This document shows, piece after piece, positions 26,053-34,204 of a DNA stretch of 64,000 bases. A model generated the notes under the pieces. The model had not been told where the DNA came from, ran no database searches, and saw nothing but the letters and a program-made list of their open reading frames with translations. This DNA is from Persicitalea sp964500445 (lineage in GTDB: Bacteria; Bacteroidota; Bacteroidia; Cytophagales; Spirosomataceae), in NCBI GenBank assembly GCA_964500445.1, contig CAZCOG010000029.1, positions 13,694-77,693 of the forward strand. Direction: 5' to 3'. The stretch's first letter is position 1. Every line of letters begins with the position of its first letter. The translations under genes were made by a program, and so were the position numbers.

Positions 26053-27474
26053 TTACTTTCTAAAGACAGGCGTGTAACGAGCCGAGAACCAGATTCCTGT
26101 ACTATATAAATTGACCTTCCCGATCCCTACCCCGCGGAGAGGAATTTTGACGTAAGGCTCAGCTATCAGGGAAAGGCGTTTTGTGATGAAACGCTCATAA
26201 CCCACTGAGGCATTGGCATGGCTAAAGAAGCTCCAGCCCGAAGATGTCTTACTTTCCCAACTCTTTATAGGATTATGGACATAGGTATAATACTCGTAAG
26301 TGTACTTTTCCTTCTGCATCTTGTATGAGGATACACCTGCTCCTACGAACCAGCGCGACATAGGTCGCTGACTAATATCAAAACGAATATTTACTGGTAG
26401 TTCGAACACAGTGCAATTACCGTTCACACTGCTTGGGCCCTGTGGTTGTTTGTAAGTCCACGTCCATTCGTACTCACTACCTTTTGCCTGATAAATTTTC
26501 AGACTTCGAATGATTCCTGTTTGCAATGACCAGCGTTGGGAAATGCTGCCTTCCACCAGCAAAGAAGCCGCTGGGCCAGGGGTTATGGATTGCATCATTT
26601 GTGATAGCCTCACAGTGCTGATGTCGGGCGAAATACCCACCCTGACCGACCACTGTGGCACCTTGATTTTCAGCTGTTCGGAGGGCGGAGCAGGAATATC
26701 GAGTGGCTGGTCGAAAACTACTGCCGGGTACGGCAATCCGTCGCCTGACAAAAATTTGGACCGAAAACTTAGCGCATCTATTGGGGATAAACCGTTCTGG
26801 AAGCGAGTGGAGTCAGATTCTTGCTGGCTAACGCCTGTTGGTACTTCATTTCGGCCAATATCCATTGGTTTGCCTATGCCTGGGTTATCTATTTTTTGGG
26901 ATAAAAGAATTGCCCCGGCGCCCCTTCCCCGATCCGGGGTAGTTTGTTTGCGCACTCCGCTTACGCTCGCCGGGTTTCGGGGCAATTCTTTTATCTGGAT
27001 TCTTTCACTCAGATCTTCTCTTGCTTTACGGATTCCTCTTTGCTCGCTTACTAGTGATTGCTTTTTGTCTTGTCTAACCAATTTGCCATTATCAATTTCT
27101 GAGTCAGGTTCATCTTCACTTAGAGCGGCGCGGCGGCGGGGGGGTATTGAGCTTTCAGCCTTGGTTTCAGATTTCTTATTCTGGCTGGAAGATGAGATGA
27201 CTGTTGGAGAAGCTTCTTTGTTAATAGTACTGCTCGCAATAGTAGTGTCTCCGGTATAGTAATAATATATACTAATCCCCCCAACCAGAAGGAGTAGCAA
27301 TAGGCTAGCCAACCGGGGAGCCGATTTCCTGAACCACCAGCCGCCCGTTATACCGTCGGCCTCATCGAGACGACGGCGCAGGTCTTGCCAGTCGCTGGCT
27401 TCGTACTTGGGATCAAACTCTTCGACGGATTTACGGAAGAGCTCGTCCAGTTCCTCATCGGACAACTCTTTCAT
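26053..27474 (-). CDS. Anti-sigma-like protein with C-terminal beta-barrel domain
   Basis: The 473-aa product starts with a short cytosolic region (MKELSDEELDELFRKSVEEF, then ASDWQDLRRRLDEADG) of the type found in Bacteroidota anti-sigma proteins. It has one transmembrane helix (about 54-74, ASLLLLLLVGGISIYYYY), then a long low-complexity linker (about 75-270). The last 190 residues look like an outer-membrane beta-barrel domain (WSVRVGISPDISTV, WFVGAGVSSYKMQK, ERFITKRLSLIAEPYVKIPL). It overlaps the upstream ECF sigma gene by 20 bp, which supports an anti-sigma role. A single chain with both an inner-membrane helix and a barrel-like domain is odd. Confidence 0.75.
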   Translation of the reverse strand: MKELSDEELDELFRKSVEEFDPKYEASDWQDLRRRLDEADGITGGWWFRKSAPRLASLLLLLLVGGISIYYYYTGDTTIASSTINKEASPTVISSSSQNKKSETKAESSIPPRRRAALSEDEPDSEIDNGKLVRQDKKQSLVSEQRGIRKAREDLSERIQIKELPRNPASVSGVRKQTTPDRGRGAGAILLSQKIDNPGIGKPMDIGRNEVPTGVSQQESDSTRFQNGLSPIDALSFRSKFLSGDGLPYPAVVFDQPLDIPAPPSEQLKIKVPQWSVRVGISPDISTVRLSQMMQSITPGPAASLLVEGSISQRWSLQTGIIRSLKIYQAKGSEYEWTWTYKQPQGPSSVNGNCTVFELPVNIRFDISQRPMSRWFVGAGVSSYKMQKEKYTYEYYTYVHNPIKSWESKTSSGWSFFSHANASVGYERFITKRLSLIAEPYVKIPLRGVGIGKVNLYSTGIWFSARYTPVFRK

Positions 27475-28027
27475 ATTCTTCCATACTTTTTTTTGACAAC
27501 ATCTCTTTCAGTTTACCCCGTGCTCTGGATAGATTCGACTTCGACGCTCCTACCGATATATCAAGTTCTGCGGCAATTTCTTCGTGGGTGTAGCCATCCA
27601 GAACCGCCATGCTAAACACCGTACGGTAAGCTGTTGGCAATAATTGCACTAGCTCTAGTAATTCTTCATGGATCAGCCTGCTGATAGCACTTTCGTTTAC
27701 TACTGCTATGTTATCCGCTGTGTGAATGTCCTCATGAACTTGGTGTTTGGCTTCACGGCGGTACTGGTCCAATGCTGTGTTTATTAATACTCTGCCCAGC
27801 CAGGTTTTGAAAGGCCGTTTCTGATCGAAAGTTTCCAGTTTGGTAAATACTTTGAAGAAACCATCATTCAGTATTTCCTGAGCCTCGTCCCGGTTACGGG
27901 CATACCTCATGCACAAGCTCATGGCGTAGCCGTAAAATTGCTTATAAAGCAGTTCCTGGCTACGACGATCCCCTTGCAAGCATCTGTCGAGCAGGTCAAG
28001 TATAGCGGCGGAGTTATGCTCGGACAT
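27455..28027 (-). CDS. ECF RNA polymerase sigma factor
   Basis: The 190-aa product has sigma region 2 (YKQFYGYAMSLCMRYARNRD, then EAQEILNDGFFKVFTKL) and region 4 (LPTAYRTVFSMAVLDGYTHEEI, then AAELDISVGASKSNLSRAR). It directs polymerase to stress or envelope promoters and is expected to be held by the product of the overlapping downstream gene. It heads the minus-strand run that continues with Rieske, DUF5777, YceI and hemerythrin genes. Confidence 0.93.
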   Translation of the reverse strand: MSEHNSAAILDLLDRCLQGDRRSQELLYKQFYGYAMSLCMRYARNRDEAQEILNDGFFKVFTKLETFDQKRPFKTWLGRVLINTALDQYRREAKHQVHEDIHTADNIAVVNESAISRLIHEELLELVQLLPTAYRTVFSMAVLDGYTHEEIAAELDISVGASKSNLSRARGKLKEMLSKKSMEEYERVVR

Positions 28028-28241
28028 GCTTCGTGGTTTTCTGGTAGTACGAAGGATTAGAGGCCTGGGTTGCTTGTATCATTGGTTCACCCAATAATTT
28101 TTTTTCTTTGGGGAGTCTATTAGATTGATTGCCTTATCTTAGTGATATGGATTGGAAAGTACGTATTTATGACCGTTTTTGACTTTTCAGTTAATTGTTT
28201 TACCTATAATGACTCTACTAGACAGCCTTTTGGCTCTTTTA

Positions 28242-29030
28242 ATGATGCCCCAGAAACCAGTTTTTATCCGCTGTACCGTGCTTCTTTTTGCCTGGATCAG
28301 TGGCTGCTTTATTGATGTCAGTGCACAACCCGCCGTTTATACAACTGCCAATGCGCATTCGCACAATGACTACGAACAGAAAAGGCCCTTTTATGCAGCA
28401 TACGAACTGGGCTTTGGTTCAATCGAAGCAGACGTTTTTTTGAAAGAGGGTACTTTGTATGTGGCCCATAATCCAGAAGATATCAAGCCGGAACGTACTT
28501 TAAAAGCGCTTTATCTCGAGCCTCTTCTACAAAAAATCAATGACAACAAGGGGTTTCCCTATCCGCAGCGTAAAGAATTACAACTACTGATCGATATAAA
28601 AAATACGGGGCCCGCGACACTGGCCACACTGCAAAAATTATTGGCGCCGCATCGTAAAGAATTGCGGCACGTCAGGTTGGTCATCAGCGGTGAAATGCCA
28701 CCACCCGAGGAGATGTTTGCGCAGGACAAACTCTTTACTTTTGATGGACGTAAAGAGTTAATATACCCCAAGAATGCCGCTTCTTATGTAGTTTTAGTGA
28801 GCAGCAGCATGGGTAGCTTTGGCAAGCTTTGGGATGGACAGCAGCCACTGGATGAAGAAATTCGCAGCCGTATCGAAACTTTTGTCCAACTGCAACACGC
28901 TCAGAAAAAATTAGTACGTCTATGGGCCACGCCAAATACCGATCTGGGCTACAAAACCTTAAAAGAACTAGGTGTAGACTACATTGGTACGGATGATCTG
29001 ACAGGATTGGCGGCTTTTCTTGACAAATAG
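28242..29030 (+). CDS. Secreted PLC/GDPD-like phosphodiesterase
   Basis: The 262-aa product has a signal peptide (MMPQKPVFIRCTVLLFAWIS, ending DVSAQ) and a TIM-barrel phosphodiesterase pattern. AHSHNDYEQKRPFYAAYELG contains the first catalytic His region, SIEADVFLKEGTLYVAHNP holds the metal-binding E-x-D and second His, and VRLWATPN and GVDYIGTDDL close the barrel. It is of the PI-PLC/glycerophosphodiesterase type related to AIM6-like proteins. ATG at 28209 or TTG at 28179 are alternative starts; 28242 gives the cleanest signal peptide. A terminator follows. Confidence 0.8.
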   Translation: MMPQKPVFIRCTVLLFAWISGCFIDVSAQPAVYTTANAHSHNDYEQKRPFYAAYELGFGSIEADVFLKEGTLYVAHNPEDIKPERTLKALYLEPLLQKINDNKGFPYPQRKELQLLIDIKNTGPATLATLQKLLAPHRKELRHVRLVISGEMPPPEEMFAQDKLFTFDGRKELIYPKNAASYVVLVSSSMGSFGKLWDGQQPLDEEIRSRIETFVQLQHAQKKLVRLWATPNTDLGYKTLKELGVDYIGTDDLTGLAAFLDK

Positions 29031-29057
29031 AAAGACAAAAAGGTAGTTAATAGAAAA

Positions 29058-29098
29058 GGGAGTGAAACGCTAAGCCTCACTCCCTACTTTTTATTTTT
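29058..29098 (+). terminator. Intrinsic terminator after the phosphodiesterase gene
   Basis: GGGAGTGA (29058-29065) pairs with TCACTCCC (29077-29084) around an 11-nt loop, followed by TACTTTTTATTTTTT. Confidence 0.8.
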
Positions 29099-29112
29099 TG
29101 GAATATGCCTTT

Positions 29113-30021
29113 CTATTTGTCATTCAGGATAAGAGGTACCCCGCCCTTGCCACTCCCCATGATGATAATCTTGGAGTTGGGCGATTGGGCCAGTTCTTTT
29201 TGAGCATTGATCATCTCGTATTGTAGCTGACGGTCGGTCAGACTGCTGGCGATAATGGTCTGATAGTCGGAGATACCCTTAGCCTCTACGCGCTTGCGTT
29301 CAGCTTCCTGCTTCTCTTTCTGGAGCACAAATTCCATCTTCTGTGCTTCCTGCTCAGCGTTAATCTTGGATTCGATTGCCTTTTTGACTGACTCGGGCAA
29401 ATTAATGTTTCGGATCAAAAGCTGTTCCAGTACCAGACCGCGATCTTTGAAATCCTTGGCGATGGTCTTGTAAATACGGTCCTGAAACTCGTCACGTTTC
29501 TTAGAATATAGCGACACGGCATCATAGTAAACCGCATTATCGCGAATACGGGTTCGGGTTACGGGACGCACGATCTTATCTTTGTAGTCGCTCCCGATTT
29601 CCCGGTAGATATCCGGGGCCTCGCTGGGCAGAATTTTATATAGCACCGTCAGGTCGATGACCACTTCCAGCCCATCGGCAGAAAGTACCCGAATGGCGTC
29701 GTCGCCTGCCTGTTCGCCCTCGGCGGCCATCGCCGACATGGTATAATTCTGAGTTTTGGTATCGAAAACGTATACGTCTACCAAAGGATTGACGAAGTTC
29801 AGGCCGTTTTCCAGGATGTTGTCATTAACTTTCCCGAATAACGACTGCACGCCGATAGTACCGGCGTCGATCTGCCGGATGCTTGCGGTAAGTGCGCCTA
29901 CGAGGGCAATGACGATGCCGGCAATTTTGACGGGGCGTGCGTACCGCGATACGGGCATCGAAGGCGTATTGATAGCAAAGCCCGCCACCAGAAGGAGCAG
30001 GCCGATTACGATAAAAAACAT
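29113..30021 (-). CDS. SPFH/Band 7 (prohibitin-like) membrane protein
   Basis: The 302-aa product has an N-terminal hydrophobic region (two stretches within residues 1-45), then the SPFH domain (about 50-220: DAGTIGVQSLFGKVNDNILENG, then LSADGLEVVIDLTVLYKI) and a charged coiled-coil tail (NAEQEAQKMEFVLQKEKQEAERKRVEAKG). Prohibitin-like proteins form rings on the membrane and modulate proteases such as FtsH. It stands alone: a terminator separates it from the FKBP gene upstream. Confidence 0.9.
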   Translation of the reverse strand: MFFIVIGLLLLVAGFAINTPSMPVSRYARPVKIAGIVIALVGALTASIRQIDAGTIGVQSLFGKVNDNILENGLNFVNPLVDVYVFDTKTQNYTMSAMAAEGEQAGDDAIRVLSADGLEVVIDLTVLYKILPSEAPDIYREIGSDYKDKIVRPVTRTRIRDNAVYYDAVSLYSKKRDEFQDRIYKTIAKDFKDRGLVLEQLLIRNINLPESVKKAIESKINAEQEAQKMEFVLQKEKQEAERKRVEAKGISDYQTIIASSLTDRQLQYEMINAQKELAQSPNSKIIIMGSGKGGVPLILNDK

Positions 30022-30104
30022 GATAATTGAGGTTAAATTTGGAGGATAAAAAGAGAAGCTCCATGCGAGGAACTCCCTTCGGCAAAAAAATGCATTTGTA
30101 ATTT

Positions 30105-30149
30105 ACGAAAAAAAGCCGATCTATCCCGGGAGTCGGGATGAACGGCTTT
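30105..30149 (-). terminator. Intrinsic terminator after the FKBP gene
   Basis: On the minus strand AAAGCCG pairs with CGGCTTT (30143-30149 with 30112-30118) and an inner TCCCG/CGGGA stem lies within; a T-run follows in the minus direction. Confidence 0.65.
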
Positions 30150-30173
30150 CTTACTCCATAAATCGTATTCCGG

Positions 30174-31034
30174 CTACTCCTGCACCTCAATTTCGAACAT
30201 GAGCGGAGTGTATGGGCGGATTGATCCGTTTTGTGAGCCATTTTTTCCATAACCTAGAGAAGAAGGAAAAATGAGAATGGCTTTTTCGCCTTTTCGAAGA
30301 TGGCTAATGCCCTCTTCGAAACCCACAATAAATCCGCCGTTACCAGTAGTTATTGAGAAAGAACCTTTATCAAATTCCTTTTCGTTCAAAAATTTGCCAA
30401 CGTAATTTACATTAACCGTTTTGCCTTTCCCCAGCGTATCACCAGCTACCGTTTTTTGCCGGATGATTCTCACGCCTCTCGGGGTTGTTTCGGATATAGT
30501 ATAGCCTTTCGCACTAATATAATCAGCAATTTGCTGCGCTTCAGTACGTACCTCTACCAATTCCATTTCGACTCTAATGGGTGAATAGGCAGGCAGGTTT
30601 TCGTAACCAACATTCCCGAAGGCAAGATAAAAGGGTAGGAGCAACGTCATTTTTTCGCCCTCCTGCATCAAGCTAATGCCGCGTTCGACACCGGGTAGGT
30701 GGTAATTAGTCCCAAAAGTAAAACGGAGCGGTTTCTTGGCGGCCGTTTCTGTGCTATCGATGACAGTACCATCAAGGGTGTAGATTTTGCTGTAAATAGC
30801 CACTTCGTCGCCTACTTTTGCCTTGTCTCCCTGTGGGTTAGATACTCTTTTGATATAGTACATGCCCGAAGTATCCTTCGTGGCTGATAAATTATTTGTC
30901 GTCAGATATTCCTGAATACTCTGTTCATTTTTTTCGAGTTGCTCTTCGTCGGTGAAATCTAAGGTTTTGTTACAAGCACCCAAGCCGAGCGCCAAAAGGA
31001 CAAATAGTAAGAGATTGATTTGATTGTGCTTCAT
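30174..31034 (-). CDS. Tandem FKBP-type peptidyl-prolyl isomerase lipoprotein
   Basis: The 286-aa product has a lipoprotein signal with lipobox LGAC (C21) and two FKBP-like domains. The first (about 75-160) has FTFGTNYHLPGVERGISLMQEGEKMTLLLP and the second (about 195-285) has VNVNYVGKFLNEKEFDKGSF and FIVGFEEGISHLRKGEKAILIFPSSLGYG. These assist folding of exported proteins. Key FKBP aromatic and Asp positions are better kept in the second domain, so the first may be structural only. Confidence 0.9.
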   Translation of the reverse strand: MKHNQINLLLFVLLALGLGACNKTLDFTDEEQLEKNEQSIQEYLTTNNLSATKDTSGMYYIKRVSNPQGDKAKVGDEVAIYSKIYTLDGTVIDSTETAAKKPLRFTFGTNYHLPGVERGISLMQEGEKMTLLLPFYLAFGNVGYENLPAYSPIRVEMELVEVRTEAQQIADYISAKGYTISETTPRGVRIIRQKTVAGDTLGKGKTVNVNYVGKFLNEKEFDKGSFSITTGNGGFIVGFEEGISHLRKGEKAILIFPSSLGYGKNGSQNGSIRPYTPLMFEIEVQE

Positions 31035-31208
31035 TTTTTTATTTTATGTACAATAATTTGGTTCAGACATATCGCTGAAAATTCTTTTCCAACCGATACG
31101 CTGAATCCACGGAAAATAACGCAGAAGAATAGTGAAAATTCTCTGACCTCACTTTATAGAGAACCCACCCAGATAAAAAACGTTGGAATGCCGGAGATAA
31201 AATTTTGT

Positions 31209-31868
31209 CTATCCTTTAATTTTTACTTTCTGCATTTTCTCAAAGTACTTGCATAGAGGCGTCAAGGCGCATTCATTGCATTTGGGCGAACGGGCTATAC
31301 ACACATAGCGACCATGCAGAATGAGCCAATGGTGCGCCTTCGGAACGAGGTCTTTTGGAATGTAAGCCATCAAGTGCCTTTCAACTGCCAAAGGGGTAGT
31401 AGCGGTGAGAGGAGCCAATCCGATACGGTGCGAAACACGGAACACGTGCGTGTCAACGGCCATCGTGGGTTGGTTGAAAATAACCGAAGCAATGACATTA
31501 GCCGTTTTGCGGCCTACGCCCGGAAGCCGCTGGAGTTCGTCGACTTTGCCGGGTACTTCGGAATTAAATTCTGCAACGAGGATTCGGCCTGTTCCCACGA
31601 GGTGTTTGCTCTTATTGTTTGGGTAAGATACTGACCGGATGTAGGTAAAGACTTCCTCGGCGTCAGAAGAAGCCAAAGCGGCCGGATCAGGAAATCGCTC
31701 GAATAGGGCGGGAGTTACAAGGTTGACACGCTTGTCAGTACATTGGGCTGAGAGAATGACAGAGATTAATAGTTCGTAAGGATTACGATAGTGAAGTTCG
31801 GTTTGCGGTTCGGGAAAATGCGTCGTGAAGTAGTCAATAAGTCCCTGAAAGCGTTCTTTTTTGCGCAT
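31209..31868 (-). CDS. nth: Endonuclease III
   Basis: This DNA glycosylase/AP lyase removes oxidised pyrimidines in base excision repair. The 219-aa product has the helix-hairpin-helix LPGVGRKTANVIASV with its catalytic Lys, the catalytic Asp in AVDTHVFRVSHRIGL, and a C-terminal 4Fe-4S loop CIARSPKCNECALTPLC (C-x6-C-x2-C-x5-C). The ATG at 31868 (MRKKERFQGLIDYF) is preferred over 31895. Its 3' end is the lower-coordinate side, and it is transcribed away from the sigma gene terminator. Confidence 0.95.
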   Translation of the reverse strand: MRKKERFQGLIDYFTTHFPEPQTELHYRNPYELLISVILSAQCTDKRVNLVTPALFERFPDPAALASSDAEEVFTYIRSVSYPNNKSKHLVGTGRILVAEFNSEVPGKVDELQRLPGVGRKTANVIASVIFNQPTMAVDTHVFRVSHRIGLAPLTATTPLAVERHLMAYIPKDLVPKAHHWLILHGRYVCIARSPKCNECALTPLCKYFEKMQKVKIKG

Positions 31869-31946
31869 TTTTAGTGTTGGGTTGTTGGGTATCATGTAAA
31901 GTAACTGCCATTCTTTGTTTTTCAGTCGAAAACCTGATAACCAAAC

Positions 31947-31996
31947 ACAAAAAAAAAGCTAGCTACTGCTTCATTTATACAGAAGCAGTAACTAGC
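31947..31996 (-). terminator. Strong intrinsic terminator after the ECF sigma pair
   Basis: A 15-bp stem with one mismatch (31958-31972 with 31982-31996, including TACTGCTTC/GAAGCAGTA) and a 9-nt loop is followed on the minus strand by a run of nine or more T. It ends the sigma plus small-protein transcript. Confidence 0.88.
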
Positions 31997-32025
31997 CGTA
32001 AAATAAGTACCATTAAATGGCTCGA

Positions 32026-32274
32026 CTACAGGGATAAGTCAGCCGTTTGGCTTGAAGGATACTGTCGCGAGTAGCGCAGAATATCATCGGTAGCCCGGCT
32101 GGAAGGCGTTCGAACAATGCGGTCCATTAAGGTCTGCAATTCGAGCGAATCCAGATAAAAAGCGAGCATGTCAGAATCGGAGGTCAAAGCCTCAACGATT
32201 TCATTGTTTTCTTGAGGGGAAGTCTCGGCATAAAGATACCTGACTACATCATCGTAGGTAAACGTTTTTGTCAT
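32026..32274 (-). CDS. Small partner protein of the ECF sigma factor
   Basis: The 82-aa acidic protein (MTKTFTYDDVVRYLYAETSP and following) has no membrane segment and no zinc motif. Its first codons overlap the last 26 bp of the ECF sigma gene, so the two are translationally coupled. In Bacteroidota, similar short proteins regularly follow this class of sigma factor. A role as a soluble anti-sigma or stability partner is inferred only from position. The C-terminus is serine-rich. Confidence 0.75.
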   Translation of the reverse strand: MTKTFTYDDVVRYLYAETSPQENNEIVEALTSDSDMLAFYLDSLELQTLMDRIVRTPSSRATDDILRYSRQYPSSQTADLSL

Positions 32275-32848
32275 ATTGCGGAGTACGTTGGCTGAATTGC
32301 TTGCGCAAGTTAATCAACGCGTAACGCATTCTCCCCAGTGCCGTATTGATACTCACTCCGGTGGCATCGGCAATTTCCTGAAAGCTCATTTCTTCGTAAT
32401 GGCGCATTATCAGAACTTGCCGCTGTACCTCGGGCAGCCGCTGGATCATCTCCCGCAGTTGCTCGTGGGTCTCTTGTCGGATTTGGATCGATTCTACCGA
32501 ATCTTCCGAGAAGTCAAGCGTGTTGAACACGCTGCTTCCATCCTCGAACACTACGCTGGGGTAGCGTTTATCGCGTCTAAAATAATCAATAGCGAGGTTG
32601 TGTGCGATTCGGACAATCCATGGCAAAAATTTACCTTCTTCGTTATATCTGCCTGACTTAATCGTATCCACTGCCTTGATGAAGGTATCCTGCATCAAAT
32701 CTTCGGCAACATACTGATCTTTGACAATTAGATAAATAGTAGTATAAATCCTTGACTTATGACGTTGAACTAGTTTCTCGAAAGCTTTCTCGTCACCACG
32801 GATGTACAGCGATACCAACTCACTGTCGCTAACTTGAAATTTCTGCAT
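32249..32848 (-). CDS. ECF RNA polymerase sigma factor
   Basis: The 199-aa product has region 2 (DEKAFEKLVQRHKSRIYTTI, DQYVAEDLMQDTFIKAVDTI, WIVRIAHNLAIDYFRRDKR) and region 4 (LPEVQRQVLIMRHYEEMSFQEI, ATGVSINTALGRMRYALINL). The sequence is of the highly conserved class found as a near-constant ECF factor in Cytophagales. It is co-transcribed with the overlapping 82-aa gene and ends at a strong terminator. Confidence 0.94.
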   Translation of the reverse strand: MQKFQVSDSELVSLYIRGDEKAFEKLVQRHKSRIYTTIYLIVKDQYVAEDLMQDTFIKAVDTIKSGRYNEEGKFLPWIVRIAHNLAIDYFRRDKRYPSVVFEDGSSVFNTLDFSEDSVESIQIRQETHEQLREMIQRLPEVQRQVLIMRHYEEMSFQEIADATGVSINTALGRMRYALINLRKQFSQRTPQYDKNVYLR

Positions 32849-33243
32849 TGTATTTATTCGATTTAGTTAACGTAGAGCGGTATATCTATATTGTTGCTGG
32901 TTTTAGTTTTGGTGAATATACGATGGCTTTGTGCCTGGGTTGAACGAAAATGTAAATCAAATGTAATAGGTTTGACAACTACTTTGCAAACATTTATTTG
33001 GCTTTTTTCAAAAAATACTTAGGATTAAGCCCTGTCAACAACTTACTTACGCAAAATGTATCAAAATGGTTGCGTTGCCTATCACATTATTTAAACATAA
33101 GGTCATTTTAGGAAAAAATAGAACTATACAAATATGCTTGGGATTTTCTAAACGGTAGGGTGTCTAATTTAGTTCTACAACTTTACAACATTTTTCGTAC
33201 CAAAACGATAATTTTGCTTTCCTTTAATTAAAACTAATTGAGA
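32849..33243. promoter_or_regulatory. Divergent intergenic region, sigma factor and ferredoxin genes
   Basis: This AT-rich 395-bp gap separates the minus-strand ECF gene from the plus-strand ferredoxin. TAATTTTG at 33209-33216 matches the -7 consensus and would start a short leader for the ferredoxin gene. No convincing element was found for the sigma gene and no other gene is visible. Confidence 0.4.
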
Positions 33244-33549
33244 ATGAAGTACCAAAAACATGTTTTCGTCTGCACCAATCAAAAAGAAGCTCCTAAAAAA
33301 TGTTGCGGAACCGCTCACGGCGCGGAACTTGTAGCTGCTTTCAAGGAAACTATGAAAGAGCATGATCTGCTGCCCGGCATGCGCGCCCAAGCCACGGGCT
33401 GTCTTGATGTATGCGGTAAAGGGCCGTCGGTAATTGTCTATCCGGAGGGAATCCTATATGGTAATGTACAGTTGTCGGACGTGAAAGAGATTGTGGAGAG
33501 TCACCTCATTGACAATAAGCCTGTGGAAAGGCTTAAACTTGATTTTTGA
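33244..33549 (+). CDS. Thioredoxin-like [2Fe-2S] ferredoxin
   Basis: The 101-aa product has the thioredoxin-fold ferredoxin pattern: KHVFVCTNQKEAPKKCCG at the N-terminus, and GCLDVCGKGPSVIVYPEG later, giving Cys ligands at the start of the fold and in the C-x3-C pair. These small proteins carry electrons to unknown partners. A TTG two codons upstream (33238) is possible; the ATG at 33244 is preferred. Confidence 0.85.
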   Translation: MKYQKHVFVCTNQKEAPKKCCGTAHGAELVAAFKETMKEHDLLPGMRAQATGCLDVCGKGPSVIVYPEGILYGNVQLSDVKEIVESHLIDNKPVERLKLDF

Positions 33550-33704
33550 TTTTTTGGTCATTACCAGGTCGAACCTGCATAAGTAGAACGGTATCCTTCC
33601 TTGGGTGATGAAAAGTGAACTTTTTCAGAAGATATGTCGTATTTTTCGCCCTAAATATCTTTATAACGATGAAACCTTTCCAAAGCCCCCGCTTCATCCA
33701 CTAA

Positions 33705-34103
33705 ATGAGCTTAGTTAAGACTGTCTTTCTTGTAGACGACGACCAGGACGATCGCTTTTTTCTTCGTCAGGCCATTGAGGAAACAGGTGCATCGATCGAA
33801 ATTGTCGAAGCTGAAAATGGCCTCGAACTTCTGGCTCTGATCCAAAGTAATAAACAAACTTCGATTACTCTGATCCTCTTGGATATGAACATGCCCAAGA
33901 TGAACGGATTGGAAACTATCGCAGCCATCCGCTCCGATCCAAAAATCTCCTCTGTTCCCGTGGTAATGATCTCGACTTCTTCTAATCCCACTTTGATTGA
34001 GTCAGCTTACCGGGCAGGTGCCGATAATTTCATCACAAAGCCTAGTTCATTTGAAGGGTTTACCGATCTTAGCTATCAGTTAATCAATCGCTTTCTTTCA
34101 TAA
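33705..34103 (+). CDS. CheY-like response regulator (Rcp1 type)
   Basis: The 132-aa product is a single receiver domain without output domain. It keeps the acidic pocket D11-D13, phosphoacceptor D60 (LILLDMNMP), the Ser/Thr switch (ISTSS near 89-93) and K112 (TKPSS). The DDDQDDRFFL start is typical of the Rcp1/PAS-kinase partner class. It lies 101 bp upstream of kaiC in the same direction, and with the PAS kinase downstream is the natural phosphorelay partner of this locus. Confidence 0.9.
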   Translation: MSLVKTVFLVDDDQDDRFFLRQAIEETGASIEIVEAENGLELLALIQSNKQTSITLILLDMNMPKMNGLETIAAIRSDPKISSVPVVMISTSSNPTLIESAYRAGADNFITKPSSFEGFTDLSYQLINRFLS

Positions 34104-34204
34104 GGTCAGGTTTTTCGTTTCCTCTCTAAAAGGTTTATACCTGAGAATAAAAATTCAAGTACAAGAGTGCTGTAGCAAAGGACAGCCTATAAGAACCAAG
34201 TATC

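Noticed and set aside
26510..27259. 249-aa plus-strand frame inside the anti-sigma gene
   Set aside because: The minus-strand gene has a membrane helix, operon overlap and conserved N-terminus; the plus frame has none.
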